From Helopsaltes ochotensis (Eukaryota > Chordata > Aves > Passeriformes > Locustellidae), in assembly GCA_013400155.1 (NCBI GenBank), contig VXBM01000016.1, positions 877,846-941,845 on the forward strand: a stretch of DNA of 64,000 nucleotides, read 5' to 3'. Shown piece after piece: positions 25,001 to 37,826 of the stretch. The notes under the pieces are model-generated. The model ran no database searches. It saw only the letters and a list, made by a program, of their open reading frames with translations, and had not been told where the DNA came from. Made by a program: the position numbers and the translations under genes. How positions within the stretch are numbered: the stretch's first letter is position 1; each line of letters starts with the position of its first letter.

Positions 25001-27049
25001 TGACCTAGAGGTGCAGATGCCATCCTGGAAGGGAAGGAGGTTTAGCTGGTTCAACACAGGGGTTACATCACACAAGTACTTTCTTGCATGGGTAGGAAGG
25101 CTGCACAAAGATGTTGCCTCCCTTCCTATTCCAACAGGACTCGATTTTGGTAAATAACCCTGGCATAAAAAACCAGGTTGCGGTACCTACATTCCCAGTT
25201 AAGATCATCACAAGAGAATGGATTTTCTGTGTGCCAGCAAACAAGGTGCAAAAGTCTAGCATTAATTCAGCCATTCACTCCAGGGCTTTAGAGGGCTCAT
25301 TACACCACTCTGGCAATTGCCTGATTGTCACCAATGCTGTGTTATGAAGCTGATAAAGGAAAATTCAGGGGACTAGGAGTCACTGGATTGGGCTTATCCA
25401 CAGTTAGGCTAGCTGGCTAGTTATTGCACCTCTTGGCAAATGGAAATAATGATTACCACAACATTCACATGAGTACTGTTGGAAGGAGGTAGCTCCCAAA
25501 CAAAGGTCATTGGTGCACTTTGGGTGGGAGATCAGCCAGAAAAAACATCCAGCCATCCACTCACCCATGCTGCACTGACTGTGTCAGGCACAAACAGCAG
25601 CCTCTGCATTTTTCACATATGGTAGTTTTCTCCTGCTTTATTTCATTGCTCTAATGCCATCTGATTCATGGACATGTGCATCTCCAGCACACTGCCCAAC
25701 ATGGCATGAGTTGACAGGCCAGTCTGAAAAAACAATTCCCTGTAATTTATCTGGCCTAAGGTACCATTACATACCTAGCATTGTCCAAGGAGGGGAAGCT
25801 AGAAGAATTTCCCAAACATGGGATTTTGGAAATTTGTCTACTGTGCAGAGAGGTGAGGCCTGCCTTTTGGCACCAGTCCTGGCTGCTCTGCCACCATCCT
25901 TAGTGTATAATTTTTTTAGCCACTCAGTACCTGGTTGGGAGATGTCCAACAGAGGAACCAGAGGTTCAGAAAATCTCCTCTCCAGTTAGGGATAGGTCAG
26001 TACACGCCTCAGTGTGAAATAAGTAACATTGCACTGTCCATTATGAACAAGGGTCTTGAGTGTGGCTGCACTCGAGTTCAGCAGCACCCACTGAGGTACT
26101 GCAGAGGATGGCTCCAATTTTGCATCTGAGCAGTTCATTTAGGCAACATCCTCTTTCAATAGCTGAAGGTTTTCACAAGGAGTGAACTCCACAATCCAGT
26201 TAAAAAATGGCCACGTCTCCCTTCATGCATTCACTCTGCACCCAAAAGATCTCAGAGCACATTCTTAACTTCATTAAGAAAAGTGTATTTATAGCAAGAA
26301 GAGATGATGAGGAGCACACACAGCTTCCATTTCTCAGCTGTGGGGGAACACTCCTGTGCTACAACTCCAAACAACAGGAGATGAGATGATGGACACAGGA
26401 CAGAGCTGAACATCAGTAGCAAGGATGTGATGATTGAAGCTGAAGATCTGGTTTAAAGCCTTACACAGAGTGTAAGTACACAGAGTGCCTGAGATCCATG
26501 CTGCTTAGGTTGACAAGCCTACACAGGCTCGGAGTACATGAAGTACATGGAGTCAATCCCATTCTCATGGAGTGTCTCACTCACATCCATTCTCTCAGTC
26601 TGTGAGCTTCCCATGGTTTTATTGGTGGTCCATTATCTTCTGTAGACCATATGTTTGACATTAGTGGGGAATGCAGAGGTTAAAAACATTGGAACTTCTT
26701 TTGGAGTTACAGGAAGGAAAAACTTTAGAGAATGACTTACGGTTAGAAGTAGCTCATCATTCAAATGCAGAGACCCTTTTGACTCATAGCTGGAGTTGGA
26801 TGTAACGACAAGGATGGTTGCTTTAAAAATTCCCAGTCAAAGGTAAAACAGAAAACCATAAAGTGGAAAATAACAGAGCACATGGTTAAGAAGCTGAATT
26901 CTAGACACAAATCCAGTTCACTACCATGCTGAATAACTTTTAGATGATGACTACACAGTACTTCACAAGCCTGTTTTCAAAGAGGGACTGCACATGTACA
27001 CACATATAGGTAAATAGAATATATGCAGCTCTTATTCATACGTCATTTC

Positions 27050-28175
27050 TTGGCAGGCATCTTACCATGAATTTAGCAAGGCTTTAGGCTGTCTACCACA
27101 ACATTCTTGTATTCAAGTTTGGATGCTATGGTCTGGGTGGTTGGACTAACAGACAGTAAAAAACTGGTTTAGATGGTCAGACTTGGAGAGGAGTAAATAG
27201 ATGTCATGCTCTTCTTGGAGGCTGGTAACAGGCTGGGTACTGTAAGGGGTCTGTCCTGGAGCCTATCCTGTTTAAACATCTTAAGCAGTTGTGTAGCTGA
27301 GACAATGGAGTTCTTGCTCATCAAGCTTGGAGACAGCATCAAAGTATCAAAGGGCAGTTGATGTGCTTGAGTGCAGAGCTGTCATTCAGAGGACCCTGGA
27401 CAGCATGGAGGAACGGACTGAGAGGGACCTTATGAAATTCTATAAGCATAAATGCAAAACCCTGCACTTGGGAAGGAAGAGCCCCTGCAGCAGTACAGGC
27501 TAGGACTGATGGATAGAGGAGCAGCTCTCCAGAAAAGGATCTGGGTATCCAGGCAGAGAGCAAGCTGGGCATGAGCCAGGAGTGTGCCTTGGCAGCAAAA
27601 GAAGCCAAAGGCTGAACAGCCAGTAGTGTGACAGATGTGTTTATCCAGCTTCATTGGGTACTCTGAGGGCACTGGAGTACCAGACCCAGTGTTGGATCCC
27701 CAATGCAAAAAAAAAAAACCATGGACACACCGGAGCAAGCTCAGCAGACACCACCAAGAGGTTTGAGGGCAAGAGCCTTTTGAGGAGAGGCTGAGGGAAC
27801 TGGCCCTGTTTAGCCTCAGAAAAGATGGCTTTGTAGGAGACAACCAGCAGCCTGACAGCTTCTACTAGGAAATTATCAAGAAGATGGAGCCAGGCTTTTT
27901 TCCTTAGGGAGGATGAGAAATAATGGACCTTAACTAAAATGGAAGATGTTTAGGCTGGATTTAAGGAAAGGCATTTTCACCATGAGAATAGCCAAACACT
28001 GCCCAAAGAGGTTGTGCAGCCACCATCCTTGAAGGCTTTCAGTACCCAGCTGTCAAAAGTCCTGAGCAACCTATCCTCATCCTTTATTTGACCTCCTTCT
28101 TCAAAGCACAGGTTAAGCTGAAGACCTCCTAAAGTCCCTTCCAACCAGAACAACCTGAGTATTTGTAAGGTTTTG
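27050..28175 (+). mobile_element. CR1 LINE, 5'-truncated copy with end of ORF2 and 3'UTR
   Basis: The segment reads like the 3' third of an avian CR1. It starts with degraded reverse-transcriptase coding sequence ('gaatttagcaaggcttt ... accacaacat', 'ggtctgtcctggagcctatcctgttta'), matching the conserved FSKAFD...PHN and GSVLGP..FN stretches. It continues through the 3' domain ('aaccctgcacttggg', 'aggctgagggaactgg', 'ttcaccatgagaatagccaaacactgcccaaagaggttgt'). It ends at the typical 'aagtcccttccaaccagaacaacctga'. Stops and indels interrupt the frame, so it is inactive. An internal A-run lies near 27707-27718. Confidence 0.85.
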
Positions 28176-28235
28176 TAAGGCATTCGGGAGCCTGAGCATT
28201 ATCCACTTAAGGAGCAGACACAATAGTATGTGAGC

Positions 28236-28249
28236 TGATTGGCCAATCA
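28236..28249. repeat. Perfect 14-bp palindrome with back-to-back CCAAT boxes
   Basis: TGATTGGCCAATCA is its own reverse complement and contains CCAAT on both strands (an ATTGG immediately followed by a CCAAT). NF-Y binds CCAAT, but no promoter is recognised here. It lies 12 bp before the tandem duplication at 28261. Confidence 0.7.
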
Positions 28250-28260
28250 CTCTGCAAGCA

Positions 28261-28325
28261 GAAACTACTCAAACAAAAGCCACAGAGAATTTGAAAACTA
28301 CTCAAACAAAAGTCACAGAGTTTGC
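28261..28325 (+). repeat. 33-bp tandem duplication, about two copies
   Basis: The block containing AAACTACTCAAACAAAAG plus CACAGAG begins at 28262 and again at 28295 with a 33-bp period. The copies differ at only a few positions, for example C/T in AAAG(C/T)CACAGAG. It looks like a recent small local duplication. Confidence 0.85.
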
Positions 28326-28664
28326 AAAAAGCTTTGTTTGTATAAAACGATTGAAAATTTTAGACCAACAAGTAGTTGAGCAAAAGTCTTTCTGTCTGTT
28401 CTTCACAGCCTGAGAAGAAAGATGAATTTAGGACCCAGTTAAACCAATTTTCTTAATGCCCAGTAACCAGTTAGGAGATTGAAAATTCTGTTTTCTCTTT
28501 GAGGGCTATCGTCTATATATAAAAAAAGAATGAGAATGCCAAATACTGAAGCAGATAGAAATATTTCTTAGATTATTACTATGGCATCTTCCAACAGAAA
28601 ACTCAGATTGCTTCACTGCTGTTAATTAATTAAGCCCAGAAACACTTATGCCAGGAAGTTTGAT

Positions 28665-28800
28665 ATCACCACCCCTTTTTACAGATGGAGAGAAAACAAG
28701 ATGTAACATTCATTCAGGGCTACTCAGTGAATGAGGGGCAGAACCAGATATAAAACCTGGGAATCCTGGCTCAGAGTCTCCTCTTGTAACCTCTAAACAA
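28665..28800 (-). mobile_element. Possible ancient MIR-like SINE fragment, reversed
   Basis: The order 'ccctttttacagatggag', 'gggctactcagtgaatgaggggcagaacc', 'aaacctgggaatcctggctcagagtctcct' matches the reversed core of MIR-type SINEs (CCCATTTTACAGATGAGG, CAGCTAGTAAGTGGCAGAGC, GAACCCAGG). The match is by block order and remains diverged. Confidence 0.5.
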
Positions 28801-31639
28801 AGCTTCTTTCCTGTAAAATTCCATCTAAGCTCTTCATAGAATAATTAGAGCCAATTTATTTCTTCATTCGTTAACAATGAGATCTGACAGGCTTTATACT
28901 CAGGATGCTGAAGTTCAGTTAGGGGAGCAAGGCTCTTCTCCATGAGGGGAGGCCTGGAATGTCAGTCTTTAGGTGGCTTAGTAGGGGCATGGTTCCAGCT
29001 GCCAGGTACTTGAACTCCTGCCCAAATCCCAAAACCCAAATCCTGTGACAAAGCTTTAGGGAAGAATTGGAATGTAAATGTTATCCACCATAAATGTTAG
29101 GGAAGGATTACACAAATAGCAGCTGTTTTTGCAATGATAAAGCTTTTCCCTGAGTGGCACCCAAGAAGTATGAAAGAGACATTCATGGCAGTACTTCAGA
29201 TGTGCCCCTCAATTCTACCTTCTTCAGTTCCATCAGACCTGGAGGACACAAAGTTCCTCAGAGCTTACAGCTCACTTGCAGCGCACTAGCAGTGACTTGC
29301 ACTACCTTCAGATGTGCAGTGAGGTCATGAGTCATGGACTTCTCCACCTCCCCTATCCAGGGCAAATGTCTCACCATCCTCTCTGTCATCACTCCCAAAG
29401 GTTTCCTCAGAGGTCAAGAGAATTACACATGAAGAACTAAAGAAGTGCTGACCATCCAGTATTTTGAAACTCTGAGGGTTGCTCAGCAGCTCTTAACCAC
29501 AGGCCACTACATTGGAAGCTGGAGCATCCCATACTAGGGGGTACATTGAAGCATGTGCCCTACTTGCTCAGCATCACATGGAGGAGGCTCTGGTAGAGGA
29601 GGGCAGACTGAAGGTTTCCACATTAAAAAACCTGTACTTTTGCTGCTTTGATGTATTTTCCTTCTGCAAAGCAAAACAAGAAAGACTATTCTCACAGAGC
29701 TTCCCAGGAAATTCTGCAGGCCCTCTGCCTTGTTCTCTTCGGCTTTTGGCAGAGTAGAGTTGAGGGCACTGATCGTAAAGCCCAGAGACCTGAAGAGGTG
29801 AGGGAGGGACCATCTTTTACAAGAAATCTTTGTGGAATGTGGAAGCTCATCTTCCCTGTTTCTTCAGTGTCATCTGCTCCACCTCTTCCAAGGCTTAGAT
29901 TCAGTAGGTGGCATGTTTGAATGGACTTTGATCATCTGGAAATAGTTTGTTATTTGCTGTCCTTTTGTTCCAAGCTTCATTTGTGGCTACACCTGGTTAA
30001 CAAATTGCTTGCACTTTGGCCCCAGATGTCTGCTATGGCCCTTCCCTTCCTTTCCCTCTTGGGCATTTTCGGTCACTAGGACAGTGTGCACTACCTCCTG
30101 TAGTGGAAAACATTGACAGGAAAGCCTATTGTCTTAGCATCTGGGGACAAATCCCCCAGGCTACCTTGGTCCAGCCTTATCTCGGTGACCTATGAAGCAG
30201 AAGCTCATACACACCTTTTCCTACAGGCATGAAAAGGTTCCAGCCAAGGTCTGGGGAGTGTGAGGAGGGTGAAAACAGGGAACAGAGAGAGGGAAAGAAC
30301 ACAGAAGAGCACTTCCATCTACCAAAGCAAAACGAAAAGGTCTGGGAGAGCAAAGGAGGTTGGCTTTGGCTTTGGCTAAAGATCAAAGCCTGAAGGTGGC
30401 TGTGGCTTTCTGATCTTCTAGCTGAAAGTAGCAGAGGCTTTTTTCTTGTGATACTGATGGCACTGAGAGCTGCTTGCAAGAGTCCAAAACTTCAGGAAGA
30501 GAGACAGGGATGTGAGCTTTCCCATCACCTGATTTTCTTTTGGAGGGGACAAGGTTGGTGGTATTTGAGTATCATGTAGCAGGGAAGAGAGTTGAGGCTT
30601 CAGTACCTCAATGGCTTCAGGGAGATCAAGAGCAAACACAATCACAATTACCTGTCTGTTTGAAGCAGGCTGCAAGATAGGGAAGGGGCTATTTCTTCAC
30701 CAAGCTGTGTGTTCAGTGGAAGCCTGAGCTGGCAATAAAGGAGAGTTCAGCTGAAGCCTAGAACATGAAACTGAGCAAGTGGCTTTCTAACGAAAAGTTA
30801 AAGGGGAAATTCCACAGTCTGCTTCATTGCAGCAAATGGTGGCAAGCCAAAGAGAAGGCAGCCAGGTTAATATGAAATCAAGGAGGACTTGACACTCTGC
30901 TAAAATGTGTGGGTTTGTTACATAGATAGAATTTTCTTGTGAGCATTTACCTTTTTCAAAGGTGGATGAGAATTGCTGAGGACACTCTGAAGAGAGGACA
31001 TCCTTCTACAGTGTTGAAACTTTGCCCAGAAGTCACACCAGCCTTCTGCTTGTTCAAAAATAACCCAACATGTCAATCACTAACCACGGAGCCTGGTAAT
31101 TAAGACAAGTCACTGGGACTGAGAGGTTAGAAACCACGAGATACAGTAACTAGCAACAGTTGAAGCAGACATTTGAACTTCTTGGGGTGATTCTTTCAGG
31201 AGGTCCACAGTTCAGGAGTACAGTTGATGTATACTAAGGCATCTCAGAATTTCTTGCGTAAGAAAAGATTCTGGCAATGTGCTGGAAACAAGGAAAAGAG
31301 CTGAGCTAACCCAAGAGGAGCTGGTTTTTATGTCCCTTTCCATCCTGAGACATGGGAACATTTTTACACGTTAGCGTGTTGGCGTCTCCCTGTGGCACAG
31401 CTGGGATCAATGGCAGAGGGCACAGGGGCTTGTCCAGAAGAAGGACTAACAATGCATGAAAATGCCTTCCATACCCAGTGGAGCTGTGGGACAAGATACC
31501 TCTGAAGCTGTCCATGTTAACAACTCACAAATATTACAACCAACCAATGGGAAGGTTACTGTAAATTCATCAGGCAAATATTATTCAACCATCAGAAGAG
31601 CAACTTGACTAATGAAAAGGTTATTTGTGAATAATTCTA

Positions 31640-32040
31640 GAAGGATGATAACACATTGGAAAAAGTGAAGTGATACTGGGCTGATTAAGAAACTAGAAAG
31701 CATGCCTTAGAGTGAAAGACTCCAGGAGCTCAATCTGCTCAGAGATCATGTGAAGGGTTGACTTGATCACAATCTCTCAATGCTGACATAAAACCAGAGG
31801 TTTGATAACTGAAACTGGATGAATTCTGACTAGAAAAAAACCCTGATATTTTAGAAGTGAGAGTAATTAATCAATTTATGTAAGGCTTCCAGTAGATTTC
31901 TCCAATCATTAGCAATATTAAAAAAAAAAATCCCCTGAAAGTTACTCTGTATTTCCAAGAAAAAGCAATTCAATGTGATACTGCAGCTTATGGTATGCAG
32001 GAGCTCAGGCTATTGATATCACTGGCCCCTTCCTTCTTTG
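31640..32040 (+). mobile_element. Ancient CR1 LINE 3' fragment
   Basis: Blocks 'agaaggatgataac', 'gaaagactccaggagctcaatctg', 'gttgacttgatcacaatct', 'gaaactggatgaattctgactagaaa', 'gtgagagtaattaatcaat' and 'ggtatgcaggagctcaggct' follow the order of the 3' end of old archosaur/turtle CR1 elements ('gaggggagacttgatcacagtct ... gctagacaaattcagactagaaa ... gtgagggtgattaaccatt ... tgcaggaggtcagact'). It is much more diverged than the CR1 at 27050, which suggests insertion well before modern birds. Confidence 0.65.
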
Positions 32041-32095
32041 CAATCTCTAAACCAATGAGGAAGTTACTCAAAACTGACAGCAGAATTGTATGTAG

Positions 32096-32136
32096 ACTCA
32101 TCGCATAATTTAGGTTGGAAGAGACCTCAAAGAAGG
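32096..32136 (-). mobile_element. Short CR1 3'-terminal scrap, reversed
   Basis: 'actcatcgcataatttaggttggaagagacctcaaagaagg' resembles the reversed 3' terminus of CR1 ('aatcatagaataatttaggttggaaaagacct'). Only about 40 bp are recognisable. Confidence 0.55.
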
Positions 32137-35100
32137 TAAGCTGCTGAACAGACAGATGCACCATTTGTCAATGATATTCAGCAGGCTCTAATTATGGTGT
32201 TTGACTGAGGAGATCAATGGACAGACTCCTAGTGACAACATCAACCTGGGTAAAGCACTATCTACAAGATACACCTTCACTCCCTTTGTTCTTCAAGCAG
32301 AAAAATCCTCTTTGCAGATGCCTTTTGCCCCTTGCCATACCTGTCTTTCTGTGCCTTCCACCAGTGAAAGGGACTTAGCACTAACTCAGGCTGGATTTGT
32401 GAGATTTAACCTGCTAATGATTGCACAGTACTTCAGGAGTCTCATCTGGGAGATTCATGCTTGTGTGCTCCCACTCACTTATTCTCTTAGACAAATGGAG
32501 GCAGGCACTTGCCTTCTTGTATCTGGCAACTACTGCAATAACAGCTTCAAAAATAGATTTTGGCAGAGAAATAAAAAAAAAAAAATTAAAAGTGTCCTGA
32601 CTTTAAAGGCTAGAACAAGGGTTAGAAAAGGCTGCTTGATCTGGTAATTCACAGGGAGATAGAAAGTTCCTTCAGTGATGACTGTATATCACTCATTGTA
32701 TAGAGTCACTGCCTGAAATATTCCTAGTTCCATGTAGCTAAAAAAAAAATTAAAATGCTGTTCTTCTTGTGACCAAATGTGAAGTCACTCTTTGGATCAT
32801 GGGATAATGTCATAAGGGTTTGGTCTGACTCATTTTAAGAGAGAAGATTTTCGAATCAGGGAACAAGGCAGTTCAGCATGTCAGTTCATTCTCCACCCTG
32901 TCATTGGATTTCACATCTAAAATCATAACAAAAGCTGCTAGAAGGGAAACAGGCCCACTGCTCAGCTGCCTTTCTTTGTGTATCTACTTGAATCCCATGT
33001 TGCAGAGAGCTCTTAGCCTCTAGACTAAACACTGCTTGGAGCTGAAATAAATATGAATGAACAATTGTTAGGACACTCAAGTCAGTTGGTAGTGTGGTAA
33101 TGTGGTTGTACTGGAAGAGAAGAGAGGGTGAAGAGACAGAAGTCCATCTGTGTGCATTCCTTTGACAGGGGGCTTGCTTTGCTGAAGTATAATCACTTCT
33201 CTCGTTTGCAAAGACCACCATTTTCACACATGAGAAGATAAAAGTGTCATTGTCTCAGAGCTGCCGGGAGATACAAACGGGGAAATGTAACTGTTCTTAC
33301 CCCTGAGATGCCAAGAGGGGCACAGAAAATGAACCACGTGAGACCACACAGGAGGACTGCCTGATGTAAGGCACTTAACAGGAATACCTAAACCTCAGTT
33401 CTCATGCAAGCCTACTGGTAATGGAAGGATATGATCTCTCCTGCTCTCTGGAGTGGCACATTACCCTAGCTGACTACAGCAGTGGATGGGACTTCAAATA
33501 TCTACGGCTGGATGGTGTCACGTCAAGACCTCAGCCCTACCTCTTTATGTTTTGCTTTAGCTAAAACTTCCTCCACAGAACTCACTGAAATCAGTGGGAA
33601 ACCTCTCAAGGATGCCAGGGAGCTCAGCAGAAAGCTGTGCACCTGAAGATCCAGGGCTTGGTGGTTACGGCTTTGTTTGGGAGTTTTGGTGTAGATTTTC
33701 AAAACAGTTCAGCTGCTGGTACCAAACGATTCCCAGGACTGTTTCGTTCCTTCTGACTGGGAATCGATGTCACGTCACAGGGGAGAGTCAGAGGTTGGGA
33801 GGTGCAGCGTTTCCCCAGTGACAACTCTGAGCCATGCATATGGGGTAATCACAGATGTTCCCAAAGGGGCTGGAGTCCTGAGTGCAAATGCAGTTGAAGA
33901 TGGTCTCTATATGTGTGCTGTCCCACTCTCTTGGATTTCTGGATAGCCATAGTCATACTGGAAAATTATTAATGTTTTCTGGAGAACCCCAGGCACCCCA
34001 ACCTAATTTCTGTTGATCAGTCAGTGAGTTACAGGCTCCTTCTGGAACAGAGACAACCTCACAGGAAGCAATATCAATGAACACAGCAGAGCAGGCAGCT
34101 ACTCCATCCTCCCTTTTAACCAGAGACTGCAGAAGAGTTATGGAAGGTCACAAACCCCGAGCATCCTGGACCACACTGCCAAGTGCGAATTGTTCCCTCT
34201 CTTCAGGAAAAAGTCAGATTCAAACAAATGGCCTTTGCTCTTTGCTGTATTTCACACTATTTGACTTTTCTGCTCAGCAGTTCTAAGCATGAGAAAAATG
34301 AAGCCAAGATTGGCAACTGGTAGATCTCATGAAAGGGTTAAATGATAAATTGCATCTGACTGAATGAACCTGTGAGGCCTAAAGCAATTCAGTCTCTCTA
34401 ACTGGAGATTGAAACATTGGGATTTCATTGGAAGGAGTATAGCTGCAAGTGAATGAATGTAGAAGGGAGACATGAATCCCCCCTAAGCTTCTAAGTTTAC
34501 ACCCAATCATTTACAGCAGCTGGAGATGTGAGATCCAGCTGTGGCTGAAGAATGGGCTAGGACTCTTGTCAAAGTACCAGTTAGTCACTGGTCTGTCTGC
34601 TGCTCTGAAGACAATGTGGTGCTGGGCGCTGACCTCACATAAAAAGAATGAAAAAGAAAACTCTAAAAAAGGCTACAGGGGATATTTTCTATAGGCAGAA
34701 TTAGGGAAGAAAAATGGAAATTGTCCTTTTGTGGATGAAAGTCAGAAATCTGCGGACTTTTCTATGTAAACAAATTGATTTTTTAATGTAAAAAACCCCC
34801 AATCAAGTGAAAAATGTTTACTCTTTTCCTTCTTTTCCTCATCTTTTCTTTCTCCTCTTCCACTTTTCTCCATGCCACTATTGAAAAGGGGTTGAGAGGA
34901 AAACAGACAATAATTATGAAGAGAGTTAAATGTTCTTCAAGGGAAAATTTTTGAACAAAGGACTATGAGTACTTCCACTTCTGGACATTTGACATGTTGA
35001 GCTCCCCTCTCCATAATTTCTGTGTTCTTCAGGGAAATCCATTTGCCCCTGGGGTTAAGTGCTTCAATTATTAATCCAGGTATATAATCAGGGCTGAGTA

Positions 35101-37810
35101 CAGCCACCATGTGAAGCATGACTGCTCTCCCATCATATGAGTTGGAATATTCTCAGAAAGTGTAGGGAAGGTGTGGCCTCTTCATGTTCCTGTATAACTT
35201 GGCTCCTAATTAAATGCCCTAAATTTGAGTTGAACAGCAAGAGGCCTCCTGTGGGACAGGTAAGTTGGTACAGAGGGTTTTCATTCTTCCCACTTTCCAG
35301 TGTTATAAAATGTCTGGAATGGATGCTGAGCTACATATAGAAGGGAACTGTTTGCCAGTGTCAGATGCTTCCATAACATGCACACCACCATGCCTTTCTC
35401 AGCTGGTGAGCAGTGGTTTGCAAAGTCTGGGTGAGCATGGAGTGGTTTTACCAGATGTGAGGGAGATGCTATGGAAAAGCAGTCATATGGTGTTTGAGGT
35501 TTCTCTTTGTAACTGGCTCCAGCAATCAAACACACCTCCTCCCAAGCTGCTGCTTCCTGCTCTGTACATAAATCTCCCATCTACTTAGCTTGAATTTTGG
35601 GTTTTGCTATGAAAGACCTTCTAGATATGAGACATGATTGCCTAGAGAAGGCAGGCAGATAATCTTGGTTGTAGAGTTATATTTTTCAGTGTTAGCTTTC
35701 TGGGTTTGCCCTTTAAAGAGATGACAGTTGTATATAAGTGGAAGTAATTTAGCCCTGGAGGGGTGAAATTCTTTTTTTAAGCTCTTCATGTAATCTTAGT
35801 TTGTTATTGCAAAAAGATCTCTAACCAGGAGCAACTGGGTCCAATCCGATGCTGAATTAAAAATAACTAGAAATCCTGGGGCAGTCCTCTGCAGTGCCAG
35901 AGTGGTTGCCAGATGCAGTTGGCATCAGATGTATGTCTAACCCAAGTGCACTCGCCTGTATTTCACCCACAGGTATTGCAGGCAGGAGGGCAGCTGGAGG
36001 GTGTCCTGCTGGCTGTCCTGCAAGTGGAGGCTCACCAAAGCCATCCTATTGATGCAGAGGGTTCAGTGAGGTGCCACCCCACAGCACTGGCAATTGTACA
36101 AGTACAGAGTAGAAGACAGTTCCTGCCTAGAAGAGGTAAAAGGCTGCAACTGGCAGCAGAAAAGTGCAATGATTGCCTCTGGTTGTTCAGCAGCTCAGAA
36201 AACTCTTGGAATTGATTTGGCTCTGCAGACACGCTGAAAACAAATTTAATCCCATTCCAGTAAATTCTTCTGGTTTACTGCTAGCATGAAATGCCCTGAC
36301 CATGATTTTACATTCAAGCACGAGGTCACTACAGACAGTACTGGTTTATGTGAACTCTCCAGTGGCAGCAACAGGATTTCAAAATGATGCAAGAGTATTT
36401 TTGTGCTGAGGAAGAGGTGAGGTCTTCAGTTACCCAGAACTAGGTCATCAGAAGCTAATGCAGGGCAGGGCTGGAAATACCAATCCTCCAGTCATATCCC
36501 AGTATGGACTGGGTCACGTGAGCAGGCAGAATATTTGGACAGGAATTTATCTAAGGTCAGATGCTATGGGCCATGTCTTCATCATATTTACATATCTGAT
36601 TTTTAGGCAGCTATGCCCCTTGGACACATACTGAGTTGGACTAGATAGCAAGGCAGCCTTAAAGATCTGGGCTAGAGTTATGGGACCAGTTACATTTAGG
36701 GAGGAACACCTAGTCTCTTACTGATCTACACAATTGGGAACAGTTGTTTTTCCTGTAATGGTGAGGTTAGAGTCCATGTTGTGAGAGTTGGGGGAAAAAA
36801 GGAACGTAAATAGTTTTCTGATTCCTTTGGTTAGGATAACTTTTAGGGAAAACGTCATTCGGTCTCACTTTGTTTTGTGGGCAGTTCAAGAATATCTTGG
36901 TCTATATAATGATGTGGGGAAATAGCTTGTTCTTTTTCAGACAAAGAATATTTCCAGAAAGATAACTTGAGCTACATTTACATTATTTGATGTAGCAGTT
37001 TGACATCACTGAAGAATATAACATGGGCTAAAAAGTGGCTGAAGTGTACATATATCTTTACTGGTCAACAAAACCCTTGCAACAGGCCACCTATGAATAT
37101 TGTTACAGCTTTTATCTTCTTAACCTAGTGGACTGCCTCCCCTCTATTGGAGGGAGACTATTTCTTTATATTTGGGGATGACAGGGCAAGGTCAAATGGC
37201 CAGTGCTTATGAAATAGAAAGAGGAAAGACAGTCTCTTTGCAGAGATGGTGCAAAACTCAAGAAGCACACATTGTGCGTCACCGGGGCTTTCAAATTGCT
37301 TGTATGTTTTTAGTTAAATGGGTCTAGGGAAACTACAGCAGAAGACAAGGGTTTAGGGAACTAGCCAGAGACAGTTATGCAAGAGTCCAAGACTTCAAAC
37401 AGATTTCTACATACATTCCTGCTGAACCTCATTTCCAGTATTTGGTCCTTTGTGATGATTCCTATGTTTTTAAGTATTCATCCCAGGTCTAGCTTGAACC
37501 TGAGCTAAGCAGACAGAAATGAATGGAACACTGCCCTGCTTAACTCTGTTTTTCTGCTATCCCATCAGGTGTAAACGAGTGACTGGCTTCAGAAGCACAA
37601 ATGCGTGGAAAAGGGAGCGATGATGCATTCTGTGCTTGCAGCTATGAAGCCCTGAGGCCTTCTCAGCCCAATGTTCATAAATCAAACATCCATCAAACCA
37701 CAAGACACCGCAAATTTGTGTCCCTCTCCTCCTTTCCAGCTCTCTGCCCCTCACTAAATCCACAATATTCCTACTTTAAATTCCTCAGAGACACACTATT
37801 ACCAGACCTA

Positions 37811-37826
37811 GACAGACAGACAGACA
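37811..37826 (+). repeat. Short (GACA)n microsatellite
   Basis: Four consecutive GACA units plus flanking partial matches within 'agacagacagacagacatc'. Confidence 0.6.

Larger units (their letters stand above)
17061..27045. other. Intergenic DNA, no gene recognised
   Basis: About 10 kb with no recognisable exon or RNA gene. The longer open frames (for example about 190 codons at 19552-20142 and 149 codons at 23382-23831) have no recognisable domain, lack splice-supported neighbours and overlap open frames on the other strand. A CA-rich stretch lies at 18309-18323. Two perfect hairpins (20867-20896 and 21953-22000) and an NF-E2-type site (19301-19310) are listed separately. A weak MIR-like stretch may exist near 25400-25480. 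Confidence 0.55.
28176..31635. other. Intergenic DNA with minor repeats
   Basis: No coding exon recognised. Contains a CCAAT palindrome (28236-28249), a 33-bp tandem duplication (28261-28325) and a probable MIR-like fragment (about 28665-28800), each listed separately. The remainder is unremarkable. Confidence 0.5.

Noticed and set aside
27430..27843. A 137-codon minus-strand frame
   Set aside because: It is antisense to the CR1 LINE 3' region and therefore repeat-derived.
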